Source: Aplidium turbinatum
Lineage: Eukaryota; Chordata; Ascidiacea; Aplousobranchia; Polyclinidae
Direction: 5' to 3'
Assembly: GCA_918807975.1 (NCBI GenBank)
Contig: OU964922.1
Coordinates: 30,368,329 to 30,432,328, forward strand
Length of the DNA stretch: 64,000 bases
A program made the position numbers and the translations under genes. The notes under the pieces were generated by a model. That model was given only the letters and a program-made list of their open reading frames with translations, ran no database searches and was not told where the DNA came from. This document shows positions 11,962 to 23,500 of the stretch, one piece after another (within the stretch, counting starts at the first letter, position 1; every line of letters starts with the position of its first letter).

Positions 11962-13591
11962 CAGTGGTTCCCAACCTTTTTTGGTGTCGGGGCCGAATTT
12001 CAAACTTCAGAGTACGTATGGAGCCGCATGAAAACACTCAAGTAATTATAACGAAAATTTGAAAGCATGTACCAACGAATAGCAACACTAACAAGGAAAA
12101 TAACACAAATCAATTTAATGTCCAACTTGGCATTGGCTTTGAGCTTTAACGAGTTTGTCAAAGCGAGGCGCAATTGCAGAAGATGCAGTAGCTGCTAGAG
12201 ATGGTCATCGGTCAACCGATTACGATATTTATTTTTGATTCTGATCATTTTGCTGAAAAGTGCTTCACATACGTAAGTTGATCCAAATACAGAGGCGTTT
12301 TTCTGGGCATTAGTTTTCAAGTTGGGATATTTTCCCTCTGGAACTCGACTCCAAAATTCAAGTAGCCAATTGAAAATTATCAGGAGCAGTGGCCAGTGGC
12401 CACATTAACTGCAATAGGATTTGCAAACATGTTCATCATTGGCAAAAATAAATTCATTCCGTTAATGCGGCGGTTGAACTCATCAATCAAGTTACTGATA
12501 AGTCTGCTGTATGCTTCAAATGATCCATTGGTTCGATGGTCAGATAGCGTTGGGAAATGTGTTGTAACACCACTTGCAAGCTGCGTTTCCAAAGTAGACA
12601 ATGTGCCATTCTACAAGGTGTAAGATGTAAAACGAAAAGTTTACTGACAGTGCAACCTCTACGACACAACGACAGTGCAGTTTGTAAACAATTTTGACAA
12701 TTCAAAAAATATTGGCAGTGGCTATTTGACCGGCTCCGGTCTTTGAATCTGAAACACTATTTGACCGGTCATGACGTCACTTCATAAGCACTTTTTTTCT
12801 TTTTCTCTTTCAAAGCAAAAGACGATAAGCGCCTTAAGTTTTAAATTCAACACGTTTATTTCAACTGAATCCGTGGCGCATACGTAACGTCTCGGGCTGC
12901 CATTCTAGAGGGAATGAGTTCGATTCTATCCGGAAGCATTATTTATTTTTTTTAAACTAAATTTTTGAAAGTGGAAAGTTGTCTTGAAGGGTTGGTTGAG
13001 ATGATGATTTGAAACTTGACTGATTGTTGTGCGACAATGAGACTGGATTTAATTTTTAACTTCGGACTTCAGCGAAACGTAATCTTACAGCCTATTAGAA
13101 GGTGTGATTTTTTCAGAGAATGCTAAGAAATGAAAGGAATTTGTTAAAAATAAAGACTAGAAAAAACTTTTTTAATTCGTTTTGAAACTTTTTTATTCAC
13201 TTGTTGATTCATTCATATCAGTTTGTATCCTTTTGTAGTTAAAAAAAAAAAAAAGAACGCTTCCGGATAGTATCGAACTCATTCCCTCTAGAATGGCAGC
13301 CGGAGACGTTACGTATGCGCCACGGACTCAGTTGAAGAAAACGTGTTGAATTTAAAACTTAACGCGCTTATCGTCTTTTGCTTTGAAAGAAAAAAGTGCT
13401 TATGTAGTGACGTCATGACCGGTCAAATAGTGTTTCAGATTCAAAGACCGGAGCCGGTCAAATAGCCACTGCCAAAAATATTCGCCCTAATTATTATAGC
13501 CTAAATAGATTTTTTATATTTTTTGTGGGATTTTCAGGGGTCAATGAGAGCCGCAAGAAGGCTAGCTTAGAGCCGCGGTTGGGAATCACTG
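11962..13591 (-). mobile_element. hAT element with transposase relic (ZBED5/Charlie-like)
   Basis: Termini CAGTGGTTCCCAACC and GGTTGGGAATCACTG. Perfect 8-bp target duplication GACTAGAG at 11954-11961 and 13592-13599. On the minus strand, SRLISNLIDEFNRRI, MFANPIAVNV, then NLKTNAQKNASVFGSTYVCE, ALFSKMIRIKNKYRNRLTDD and HL match the C-terminal dimerisation/catalytic tail of hAT transposases (usual pattern FGSTYxCE..FS.M..IK.KYR.RLTD.HL). Only this end survives; a nested palindromic element (12712-13475) disrupts the rest. Non-functional. Confidence 0.88.
12712..13475. mobile_element. Long-inverted-repeat element with tRNA-like arms, nested in hAT
   Basis: Ends TTGGCAGTGGCTATTTGACC and its inverse, flanked by AAATA at 12707-12711 and 13476-13480. 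Arms of about 240 bp (12712-12955 and 13250-13475) are inverted copies; each includes GTGGCGCATACGTAACGTC and GAGTTCGATTCTATCCGGA, which resemble pol III A and B boxes. The ends hold twin ACTATTTGACCGG motifs and TGACGTCA. T-runs follow the tRNA-like part on the left and mirror as A-runs on the right. No coding capacity recognised in the 300-bp spacer. Confidence 0.72.
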
Positions 13592-13599
13592 GACTAGAG

Positions 13600-14390
13600 C
13601 CTAGCTTTCCTATTGTGCTAGTGTAGTCCGGTTCAATTGCACGTTTGAGTACAAACCTTTCATAGGCTAATCAAAAAAAGGTGTTCAAGAGTGCGTTTTG
13701 GTAAAAATTTTGCCTAAAACAGTGTTGCCAGATCAAATCAGTATTTTGTAGTAATTGTAATCAAAAAGTAATTTAACCATTGCTGGTTGCTGTTTACTCG
13801 CCATTCTCAGATTTTAATCTGTTAAACAAATGCTGTTAACTTCACAAGGTAAGGCTAAATCAGGTTGTTAGCATCTAGGCTACGGTACATTGTGAAAAGT
13901 AATGACTATTGCTAAATACCGGTAGCGAAACTTAATCTATTTCAAATGTACTGGTAGTTAAGTTTACCTAACTTTCAGTGTAATAATTAGAAATAAGCCT
14001 TGTGTAGCAGATGCTATTTTACGTTATACCCAGAACTCTGAAGATGTCGATTCTTTCATATGTATCAGCTTTCAAGGGGCGTGCTGTGACAAAAGCAATG
14101 TCACAACAAACAATGGCTTACTGCGCAAAATAAACTGGTGTGATATGATGTGAAGAATCATAATGCAAAGCAAGTATGTGTTGAAAACTTCCTAAAATAT
14201 CTGAACACCCAAAAAAAATGGTCATTGTACACGTAGTCGTACACCACTGCAAAGGACACTGCGTTACAGTATTGCTGACCAACCATATAAAAAGTACGGT
14301 AATCAGTGAATCATTCATTCAAAAACTGAAGCCAAACCCAGCCTTTTACATTAAGCTAGTCAAAAAATTCAGCCATACTTTTACCGTATA
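13600..14390. other. Intergenic stretch with a CAGTGTTGCCAG repeat fragment
   Basis: Near 13723 the sequence GTGTTGCCAGATC matches the start of the small TIR element at 21908-22136 (AAAGTTGCCAGATG), so a decayed relative is likely. Nothing else gene-like was seen; frames are short. Confidence 0.35.
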
Positions 14391-14394
14391 ATAT

Positions 14395-14925
14395 GAAAAT
14401 AATAATAATATAATAATAATAAATATTTGATGTTGTAAGCACCGAGGTGCTTTTTCATCATTCTGATATACATAACGCATTTGCTGTTAATTAGGTTAAC
14501 AGCTAGTTTAATAACTAATAACTCTAACCGTCAATAACATCTGATAACATATATAAACTTTTAGAAGACATATTAGTGGGACCAGAAAATAATACGGTGA
14601 TATATACATGAAAAATACATACACAATAGTACTGTCGCTTAATACATAACATCATAAGATGATTTCAAGGTAAATTTCAATGTATCGCTGCTCCAGTGCT
14701 TGTCAAGCCTTGCCTTGAATGCATTCAAGCTAAGTGCACTTATGACTGTTGGTGGTAAATTATTCCAGGCATTTACTACACGCACTGTGAAAAAGTTGCT
14801 TCTCAGCCTTGACATAGTTTGTGGCTTATACAATTTTAAGTTATGGCCTCTTGTATCAAAAGGTTTTGTAATCACCGTATGGATTACGTAATTGCAATCT
14901 CTCGAATCAAATATAAATCTTAATA
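14395..14925 (-). mobile_element. CR1/L2/Jockey-type LINE 3' end
   Basis: The minus-strand frame contains TKPFDTRGHNLKLYKP, then SRLRSNFFTVRVVNAWNNLP and SLNAFKARLDKHW. The FF..RVVNAWN.LP...SLN.FK..LD..W pattern is the signature C-terminus of CR1/L2/Jockey-clade reverse transcriptases. An (ATT)n-like tract at 14395-14425 fits its 3' tail. Upstream coding sequence ends abruptly at 14925, where the TIR element 14926-16853 begins, so that element probably cut it. Confidence 0.75.
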
Positions 14926-14994
14926 CAGGGTGCAACCTAATTCGTACCATGAACAATTCGTACCGTCAGTTCGTGCCTTGAAAAGATCGGAAAA

Positions 14995-15199
14995 GACTAG
15001 AACATCACACGCCCAGGGCGAAAGAGAAAATTGAATTGAGTCCTGTCTTTGTCATGAGTTACGGTACCTAGGGGGGTGGGGGGACTTATATACCAGTCCC
15101 AGGTATAACCTGTCCCCCCCCACCCCCCATGCCAACTCATGACAAAGACAGGACTCAATTTAATTTTCTCTTTCGCCCTGGGTGTATGATGTTCTAGTC
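14995..15199. mobile_element. 205-bp palindromic MITE
   Basis: GACTAGAACATCACACGCCC at the left is mirrored by GGGTGTATGATGTTCTAGTC at the right. Arms of about 66 bp surround a G-run/C-run spacer (GGGGGGTGGGGGG ... CCCCCCCCACCCCCC). Nested in the TIR element 14926-16853. Confidence 0.8.
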
Positions 15200-15288
15200 G
15201 TTACCGAAAAGATCAAGAGAAAAAATTCAAAAAACCCGAAGTTGCTGATTGCAGTTTTCGCAAACATTTTAAAAGGGTTAGGGTATCG

Positions 15289-16248
15289 CAGGCCTCGAAA
15301 TTCATTTTTGTTGACGGCGGACAAACGTGTCCGGTCTGAGCAGCTATCTCGGCGGACAAATTAAGTCTCACGGCGGACACACCAGTTTTAGCGTCGATCG
15401 TCACGCTTAATCACTTTATCTTGATAATTCCTTGCCATTTGAGGACTATAGCTACGGTTTAGAAGGCTTTTTAAAATTTCAGCGCAGTCACTGTCTCTAA
15501 AAAGCTTTCATCAGACCACCGACGTGAGCTTGAAGAGTCAAAGCGTCGCGTAGCTGCTTTACGCCGCATAACTAATTAACTTCCACCGAACGAGGTCGTG
15601 TGGCTTCTTGCGTCACAATGCTCTGGACACAAGTTGAAAAACTTCTACACTAACGCTACTATTTTCTGTTGTGCAAAGTTTCACTAGGCTTTTTTCTTAA
15701 GGTTATTTTTGCGAGTCATATGAGCGAAAGTAAATTTTTCCTGGGCCTTTTCTTTCTTACTGTAATACCAAAACTAAACAAATTTCGCTGCATCTTGCTG
15801 TAATAGCCTACTCGTGTAATCTAATTTAGTAACCAACCTTGCCTTATCAATCTTACTGGAGATCAAAGCCAGACATTGTGACGTAAAACTTGAACTAAGT
15901 TGCGCGTGATTAGTGTAAAAGTACCGGTACTCCCATCGGTTCTTAGCGAATAATTCACCTTTGTTACGCTAATTCAATGTCACCAATCGTTGAAGCAACG
16001 TAAAAATCGAAAGTTTTCCTGCTTGAATGGAAACTAAGGGATACAGTATTAACATTTTCTAGATGCGCGCTAGAATGCACGGGAAATTATATATCCGCAA
16101 CAATTGTTCGTGCTATGCAATGACGATTTCTACCGGACAAATATTTCTCGGCGGACAAATATGACCGATCTAGATGGTACTTCCCGCGGACATCACATGC
16201 TGTGACGGCGGACATGACCGCCGTGTCCGCCGTGAATTTCGAGGCCTG
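15289..16248. mobile_element. TIR element with CAGGCCTCGAAATT ends, copy 1
   Basis: Starts CAGGCCTCGAAATTC and ends GAATTTCGAGGCCTG. GTATCG borders it on both sides (15283-15288 and 16249-16254). Subterminal regions repeat CGGCGGACA on both sides in inverted orientation. The interior is AT-rich with no coding frame. A sister copy is at 18767-19799. The superfamily is undetermined: CAG ends resemble hAT but the duplication is shorter than 8 bp. Confidence 0.78.
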
Positions 16249-16274
16249 GTATCGGTTAGCGGTATTCGCAAACT

Positions 16275-16760
16275 AACCTACTGAAAAGGTCGAGAAAAAA
16301 AAATAGAACATCGCTGATCGCAGTTTCCGTTTTTCTACAGTTTCCTCAAACATTTTTAAATTTCCGGTAATGATCCTAGAGTTTGCCAAAGTCGCTGATC
16401 GCAGTTTTAAAAGGGTTAGGGTTGATCGGAGTTTTCGCAAAAATTTTAAAAGGGTTAAGGTTGATCGGAGTTTCCGCAAACATTTTAAAAGGGTTAGGTT
16501 GTTTCCGCAAATAAACAAACTGAAAAGATCAAGAGAAAAAAATAGAACAAAGCCGAAGTCGCTGATCGCAGTTTCCGCAAACATATTTAAATTTTCGGTA
16601 ATGATCCTAGCAGTTTGCCGAAGTCGCTGATCGCAGGTTCTGCAAACATTTAAAAAAGTTAGGGGTTAGGGTTGATCGGAGTTTCCGCAAACATTTTAAA
16701 ATTTCTGGTAATAATCTAAGAGTTTTTGTTTGTTTGCAGAAAATTTTAAATGGTTTGCAG
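16275..16760. repeat. Minisatellite with GGGTTAGGG core
   Basis: Degenerate tandem units of about 60 bp repeat CGCAAACATTTTAAAAGGG, TTAGGGTTGATCGGAG and GCTGATCGCAGTTTCCG. The same unit lies at 15235-15288 on the other side of the nested element, showing the array predates that insertion. Confidence 0.75.
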
Positions 16761-16980
16761 AAACTGCAATCAGCAACTTCGGCTTTTTTTAATTTTTTTT
16801 CTCGATCTTTTCACGGTACGAATTGTTCATGGTACAAATTAGGTTGCATCCCTTAGTACAAAGGTTAGACCAACTTGACCGACGTAGAGATCCAGAAGTG
16901 ACTGCAGTCCAGGAGTGACTAGGGTTGCCAAATATTTCCTTGTTTTTTTTTTTGAAAAAATGATAAATTTCTAAAAACCC

Positions 16981-17294
16981 GCCCCAATAGCTCAATTGGT
17001 TAACGCGTCACTTCTGGAATGAAGAAACTTCAAAATCAATAGCAGCGCTGGTTCGACTCTCGGGATGTGCGCTTGAGCACCGCACGTCAAGGACTGCTCT
17101 CCATTCAGCGGCATCTAATGGATGGAAAATTCTCCGGCAACAAGACTTCAACAATCGGAAACTTCACTCTGTCAATCTCGGTGACCGGGCCTACGTCAGT
17201 GATTCAAAGCCTCTACAAGTATGCGAAACTTCCAAGATTAAGCTCTGCAAGAAACTTTCCCAGTTTGAGGATAAAGATTCAATCAATCAATCAA
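16981..17294 (+). mobile_element. tRNA-derived SINE (family A)
   Basis: The head GCCCCAATAGCTCAATTGGT (A-box like) and GCTGGTTCGACTCTCGGG (B-box like) allow an acceptor-like pairing of GCCCC..A with T.CGGG. The body contains CTTCACTCTGTCAATCTCGG and CAAAGCCTCTACAAGTATGC. The tail is (CAAT)n: CAATCAATCAATCAA. A near-identical reversed copy lies at 42677-42989. Confidence 0.82.
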
Positions 17295-17533
17295 CATCTC
17301 AAAAGTCACTGACAATTTTAGGCAATGATTAATTTTAACTGCAATGCTGTATAATTGAACACATGTTCTTTCTTATTAAAGCAACCAACGTTGTGACATT
17401 AAAATTAATATATTCAGGAAATTAACCTTAGATTTTTAACTTTTGTGGCAAGGCTTAGCTTTGTCACAGTGGTTAACCAGACAAGTTTTGTTAATCTATT
17501 TTCTCGCTGGAAAGTGTCTACAAGTCTGCAGTC

Positions 17534-20500
17534 ATGAATGCCGATGGGGAAGCATCTACACCTGACAGCCTTTCCTCTATGAAAAAGGTAATTTAAGCTT
17601 GCATACTATTTACTACCGGTACGGTCGGAATGGCCCATTTCGGTGAGTCCGATTCGGTGAGTCCGATCCCTTAACAGGGGATTTTTTCAATTTTTTTTTT
17701 AAATTATCGGGTACCGTAGCCTAATTATCATTGCCGTTTTAGGGTTAGGGGTTAGAGGTTAGGAACTCACCGAATCAGACTCACCGAATCGGACTCACCG
17801 AATCGGACTCACCGAATAGTAGCAGACCCGTTACGGTAGGCTAATCATTTATTAAACAAGATTAATGCGTTTACTTACATGTATTAAAAGTACGATAGGT
17901 GATTTGAAGAAAACTTTTTGTTTAACTGCAGAAGAAATCGGTTAATCATATCAGCCGTTTGCCAGACGTTTTGATACGATTATCTGATTGATACGTTTAA
18001 TAACACATTTGCTCAAGAAAAGGGGTTTATTGTAATCAGATGTTATGGATAATAATGTGTGTGTGCCTGGGTTTTTTTTCATTCATTTATCGGTCATTGA
18101 CCGATTTTTTTGCAAAATGTCCAAAAAAATATATATATAGTCAATTCGGTCAAAATGTTTGAAAAAATATATAGTCAATTCTGTCAAAATGTCCGAAAAA
18201 AAAATATATATAGTCAATTCTATCAAAATGTCGAAAAAAACAACGTGTTTCAGCGAAACTTAATGTTGTAGCTAGTCAGGAAGTGCAAATTTTGGTTGGT
18301 ATCAGCTAGGCTACTTGAAAGGAAATATTTTTATCAGAAAAAATGACCGAAATAAATAAAAAATTGACCGTATTTTTCCAAGTCATTTCGGACAAATAAC
18401 CGAAAAGTCTCAGCAAAAGCTCGATTGCATTGGGCTTCACAACTGTTTGCAAGTCTAATTCGAAGTCTTGAGTTTATTAGTGCTTTGTTATACAACAAAG
18501 GGCATTGCCAGCAATCAGTTGTACGATACGATAATTAGAAATAAGCCTTGCAAATGTTATTTGGAGTTGTACCTAGAACTCTGAAGATATCGACTCTTTC
18601 AGATGGATGACAGTTTTTGAGCAGCGCGCTGTGGCAAAGTAATGTCACAACGAATTAATGTTTGTCATGTGACTCTGTCTTTGTCCAGATGTTGCATGCA
18701 ATGACAATGATACGATATTAAATGAATAAAGTGTGTAAACGAGAAGCAAATGCTTATATATCCATACAGGCCTCGAAATTTGTACTTTTTTCCGGCGGTC
18801 AAGCATGTCCTACCGGACTGGCCCTTTCAGCGGACATTTAATATCTCAACCGGACATATTTTTTGCATGTAGATTTTGTACAAAATCACACTACAGTATT
18901 GTGTAGAAGATTTTCGTGTTTGTAGAAGATTTTCTACAACAGAATAACTCTGCAATGGTTGATGGCTTAATTAACCGACCTTGAAGTATACTGGAGCAGA
19001 TTGCTTGCAAATAAATCAGTGCGTTAATGACAGTCGTGTAATGACGCAATAAACACAATTGAAAACAATAATCCAAATTTCCTTATTACAAAAGCAACTA
19101 CGATCACTTATTCCGTGGTTTTCGCGTTATAGAATCGTTGTGCCAAGCGATTACTGTCGGCGCGGGGTCGTAAATCTCCATGTCAGGACCGTCCAGGCGT
19201 CCAGACAAATGCGCATAAGTGATTCAATAGTGTTAGCCCTCAATAGTGTTAGTGTTAACTAACTAACGCAATAGTGTTAGTCTAACACCCTTCCTTTATG
19301 TGCAGAAATTCTATTTCTATCAGCATCAATGTGAATAAGGTCGCCACATTCGCCTAAGCACGTGCGGAACCCAGCTGAGACTTGCTTCTCTGTGACGTTT
19401 CTTTTCAACAAACGATCAATGTAACGCAATAATCCTCATTGTTAAAATTAGAATACATATCCTGCTGAAAAGTTCAGACAACTTTATTTCAAGGCAACAT
19501 TGCAAGGCGTTGAAATGATGTAAAAATGGCTACTTTTGCCATCAGCTCGTTGACCACGCCACTCTAATGTGATCTTTAAAGCAATTGCCTGTACTATTAT
19601 TGCTTCAGCTCCGTATTTGTTCGCGTTAAACAAACAATTGTAACAATTCAAATTTAAATATATTTTTGCTGCATTAGCTCTATTTTTGTCAAGAATTTTG
19701 CGGCGGTCATTTATGACCGACCAATGAGTCGGCTTCGGCAGACATTCGAGGTCATTTCGGAGGTCATGTCCGCCATGACCGCCGGAATTTCGAGGCCTGC
19801 CATATAACCGATATATTCCTTGTAAAGTGAGATATGTTAAATCGATAGTTTTACTTAAAATTAGATAGGATTTGGTTTGGATTTCAGATTTTTATTCTAC
19901 AAAACGATTGATACATATAAACAGTATGCACTTTTAAAATCGATTTCATCTGTATTCACATTTCAACTTGAACTATAAAAATATTTGGATTTGAGATATT
20001 TAGATACCGGTAGATCTAATTTGTTCACCTTGTGTGTTTTTCAAGGCATTAGAGTCCATGCAGGCTCAAGGTTTAACAAGTGATTCTCGATATCAACAGC
20101 TGTGTTACCTTATCAAGCAAGCTGAACAGAAACAACAGGTGTAGTACATGTATTGTACAATGATTTGTAACGTTTGGATTAAAAGTGTTTTTAAGGGAAA
20201 ACTCCTGATGGAATATCAAATTCAACACCGTCCTTACTAAATTAGTCAAAAATGTGCTTAACTTGTTGAAAACCTGACATATTATGTATATATCTTTAAA
20301 AAGAGTATGAAAATTGCAATCAAAATATGGCATTTCAATAGATGGTAGACATTTCTATGAAAAAATGTCACAGAATGCAAAAGTTTTTCCATTTGTTTTC
20401 CAATTTCCAATACTACCAATATGCTGAATTTCATATTGCCAACTTGAGCACTGACTAAGCTCACGTTAGTGATTTACAGCAGAACTTGACAAGTTTGTGA

Positions 20501-23500
20501 AACTGACAAAACCAAGCATTTAAAGATGCTTTTTCAGTCTAATGATAGAGATTTGTGCAGTACTATCGATCTCATTCTTGCAAAAATTTAAGTTTTTATG
20601 ACACGACCATCATCTTTAAGTAAATGCGCATACTTCTTACTTAGGTATAAATGTTGTTTCAGGGTGATAGTCAAGTCAGTAATGCTTCTGCACCTGAACA
20701 AAGGCCACCAGCTTCCACACCTCCACAGAGTAACACTTCAGGTAATGTGTGCAAAGATATGATTGCGTTAGTGCCATTGGTGTATGCTTCTGTTTGAGAA
20801 CTAATTTGTTTTGAGCAAACCTTAGTGTTCTCAATACTTCTAATGCTTACGTCATACATTTTGCAGTTCCTCTCAGCAGCACTACTACAACACCAAGTAC
20901 AACTTTTACCACAACTAATCAGCCTCTCTCAGTTCCTAGCATGCACCCACCTACCACTACCCACAGTCCACATGTTAATAGTCCTGCTTCTCAAGTCAAT
21001 TCGGAGCAAAAGTATGGGATGCTTCTTCTTCTGTAAAATAAAAATGTCTTATATATATATATTTATTTGAACCAAAAGTTTGGTTGAGAATGCTTCATTG
21101 TGTATGTAAACTAAAGTTAGATCTGTTTATTACTTTCAGAAAAACTTGGAACGCTGCTATTTATTATTCACTAAATGCTTCACTTTTTAGGCCAGCAAAT
21201 CCGTCATCTTTTACCAATTCTCAACTTTATCAACTCCGAGCACAGATAGTCGCCTATAAGATGCTGGCCAGGCAGCAGGCATTACCTGATCCGCTGATGC
21301 AGGCAACAAGTGGCAAGCGAGCTAGTGCACCTCCTACTTCCACTCAGCCTGGGTTTGGTGAGTACATATCTTTTAGAATTCTGTTATCGAGCATTTGGGA
21401 TTAGATGATAAAATTAATTACAATAACAGGCGCTAGTGAGTAAGGTGACCAGTTCTTTTCGCTTGGTTGTTTTTCCTTGATTAACTGATATGCCTTTCCC
21501 ATTTTACACCCTTCAAAGTAGTGAGGAGAGCTGTATTTTAGCCTCCCCTTTACCCGGGTATCGTACCTGGATCACATGACTTGAGACTGAACGAGTTTTG
21601 CTTCTTTGTCTCATCAATATTCGTTCATCTAATGTTTTGTTTTTTACAAAATTGACAATCATGTGTTTTTCATTGTTTAGGAGGAAATGCACTTCCAGCA
21701 CCAGCACAACCAACTTCAAACACTCAAGAAAATGAAAAGCCATTGACACCAGTGAAACCCGCAGAACCAACAGCTGCACCGGTTAGTATTCTATCAAGCT
21801 TTTGTCTGATTCTTAAAAATATATAGGCTATGAGATAAAGTTTTATTATGTATAAAGAATAAACATGTGTGCGATTAAAAATAGAGTTTTCGCTACCGTA
21901 TCGTAAGCAAAGTTGCCAGATGTTTTTCTAAATTCCCGCCTAATTGCAACTAAAAAGTAGCCCAATCATCATAAGTGATAAAACAAGCCCAAAATATAGT
22001 CAAAAACGGGGGGAAAATCCGTTAAAATAGAACGAAACCAAACGAGAAAAAAAAAACATGTCTGTAAAAAATTTCCCGCGACCCAAAAACAATACTAGCC
22101 TGATTCCGCAGGAAAACCGTGGAACTGGCAACCCTGATTGTAAGATAAAACATATTAGTCCCACTGCTTTTTACAGCAACATCGCTAGGCAGGATAGTAC
22201 ATCCCTCAGTAGGCTACGCAGTATGCATATAACTTGGTCATTTGCTAAAAAACATTTAACGTCTGACTTACAATTTTAAGCTTCCATTTGGTTTAATCTA
22301 ATATTGTACTACTGAGAATCTGAGATCATTTTTGTATTTGCTGCACTATGACCTTGCGTTTGTTGCCATGCGCATTTGCATTAATGATCGGCTATCGATT
22401 AAACATCAGACCGTTTTGCATAGCCTAAGCCTACGAACACATAAAAAATGCATGTTAATTTAATCTGATTGCGCTTCAATGTTATCGTATACTTTCTAAT
22501 TTAAACATTTTGTTTTTGATAGTTTTCTCAACTTGGTATGTATTGTACAGTATGTATGTGTACGGTACTACATAGAATCATAGATGAAAGCAAACTACAC
22601 TGAAGAAAGAAGTTGATAAAAATTGTTGCATGTGATTTTATAACAATGTATGCCGCAGTAAATCACAACCTCCGGATTATATTTCAGCCTACTGCTGCCT
22701 CTCCTGCTCCTCCTAAGGATCTAGCAGCTCTTCTTCTGCTTCCACCGAAGTCAACCAAGTTGGTCCCACTGAAGAAACCGGAAGGGATTGATCCCAACAT
22801 CATTTTAAAGGAAAGAGAAAATAGGTTAGCCCTGATTATCATCATTTAACATACAAACAGATCAATTGGCTAAAGACCCCGAAAACGTCAGTTGCATACA
22901 GAACACGATATGCACATCTATAGGCACTGCCAGGTAGGTCTCTACATTGTGACGACGAGATATGTAGATTCTGCTGCACTGTCGTTTGATGCCCATCTGC
23001 ATATGACTAACAAACGTAGAAACAAGCATGACAATCTGATATTTTGTAGTCATCTTTCTGTCAAATTGCTTTAAAGAAGCGAAACATAGTTTGTAGTCGC
23101 CATCAAACATACATCTAACGAGTGTTTTAGACGATGATTTCTTGAATAATTTTCGTCATATTTCTGGCCGTAGTTTCACGACATTGGCAGTGGTCAAAAA
23201 AAAAAATTTTTTTGGTGTTATGTTTGATGTTACCATGCTACGGTTCGACTTCCTTATTTTTCAACTTTATGTTTTAGAATTGAGGCACGCATTGCTCAAC
23301 GGATTGTTGAATTAGAAAACGTGCCAGCCAACATTGCTGATACTCTGAGAATTAAAGCCACAATAGAACTGAAAGCTCTGCGGATGCTTGGTAAGTCGAG
23401 CAATGTGAACTCACCAGCAAAGACGTCTGCGTTTGTGTGAAAAGTTTTCCTGTGGTCTGCTTTCGTTTATATTCAATATTAAAAATTGATTATATTTTAT

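Larger units (their letters stand above)
14926..16853. mobile_element. TIR element carrying a telomere-like minisatellite
   Basis: Inverted ends of about 40 bp: GGGTGCAACCTAATTCGTAC... at 14928 and its inverse ...GTACAAATTAGGTTGCATCC ending near 16853; inside both, CATGAACAATTCGTACCGT. The interior is built of imperfect repeats of AAAAGGGTTAGGGTTGATCG and GAGTTTCCGCAAACATTTT. Two other elements are nested in it (14995-15199 and 15289-16248). No transposase recognised; flanking duplication not clear. Confidence 0.68.

Noticed and set aside
16981-17065. Functional tRNA gene
   Set aside because: Acceptor-like pairing exists but anticodon and T arms do not form properly, and it is followed by a SINE body and tail; same for 35335-35435, 53286-53360 and 54117-54190.
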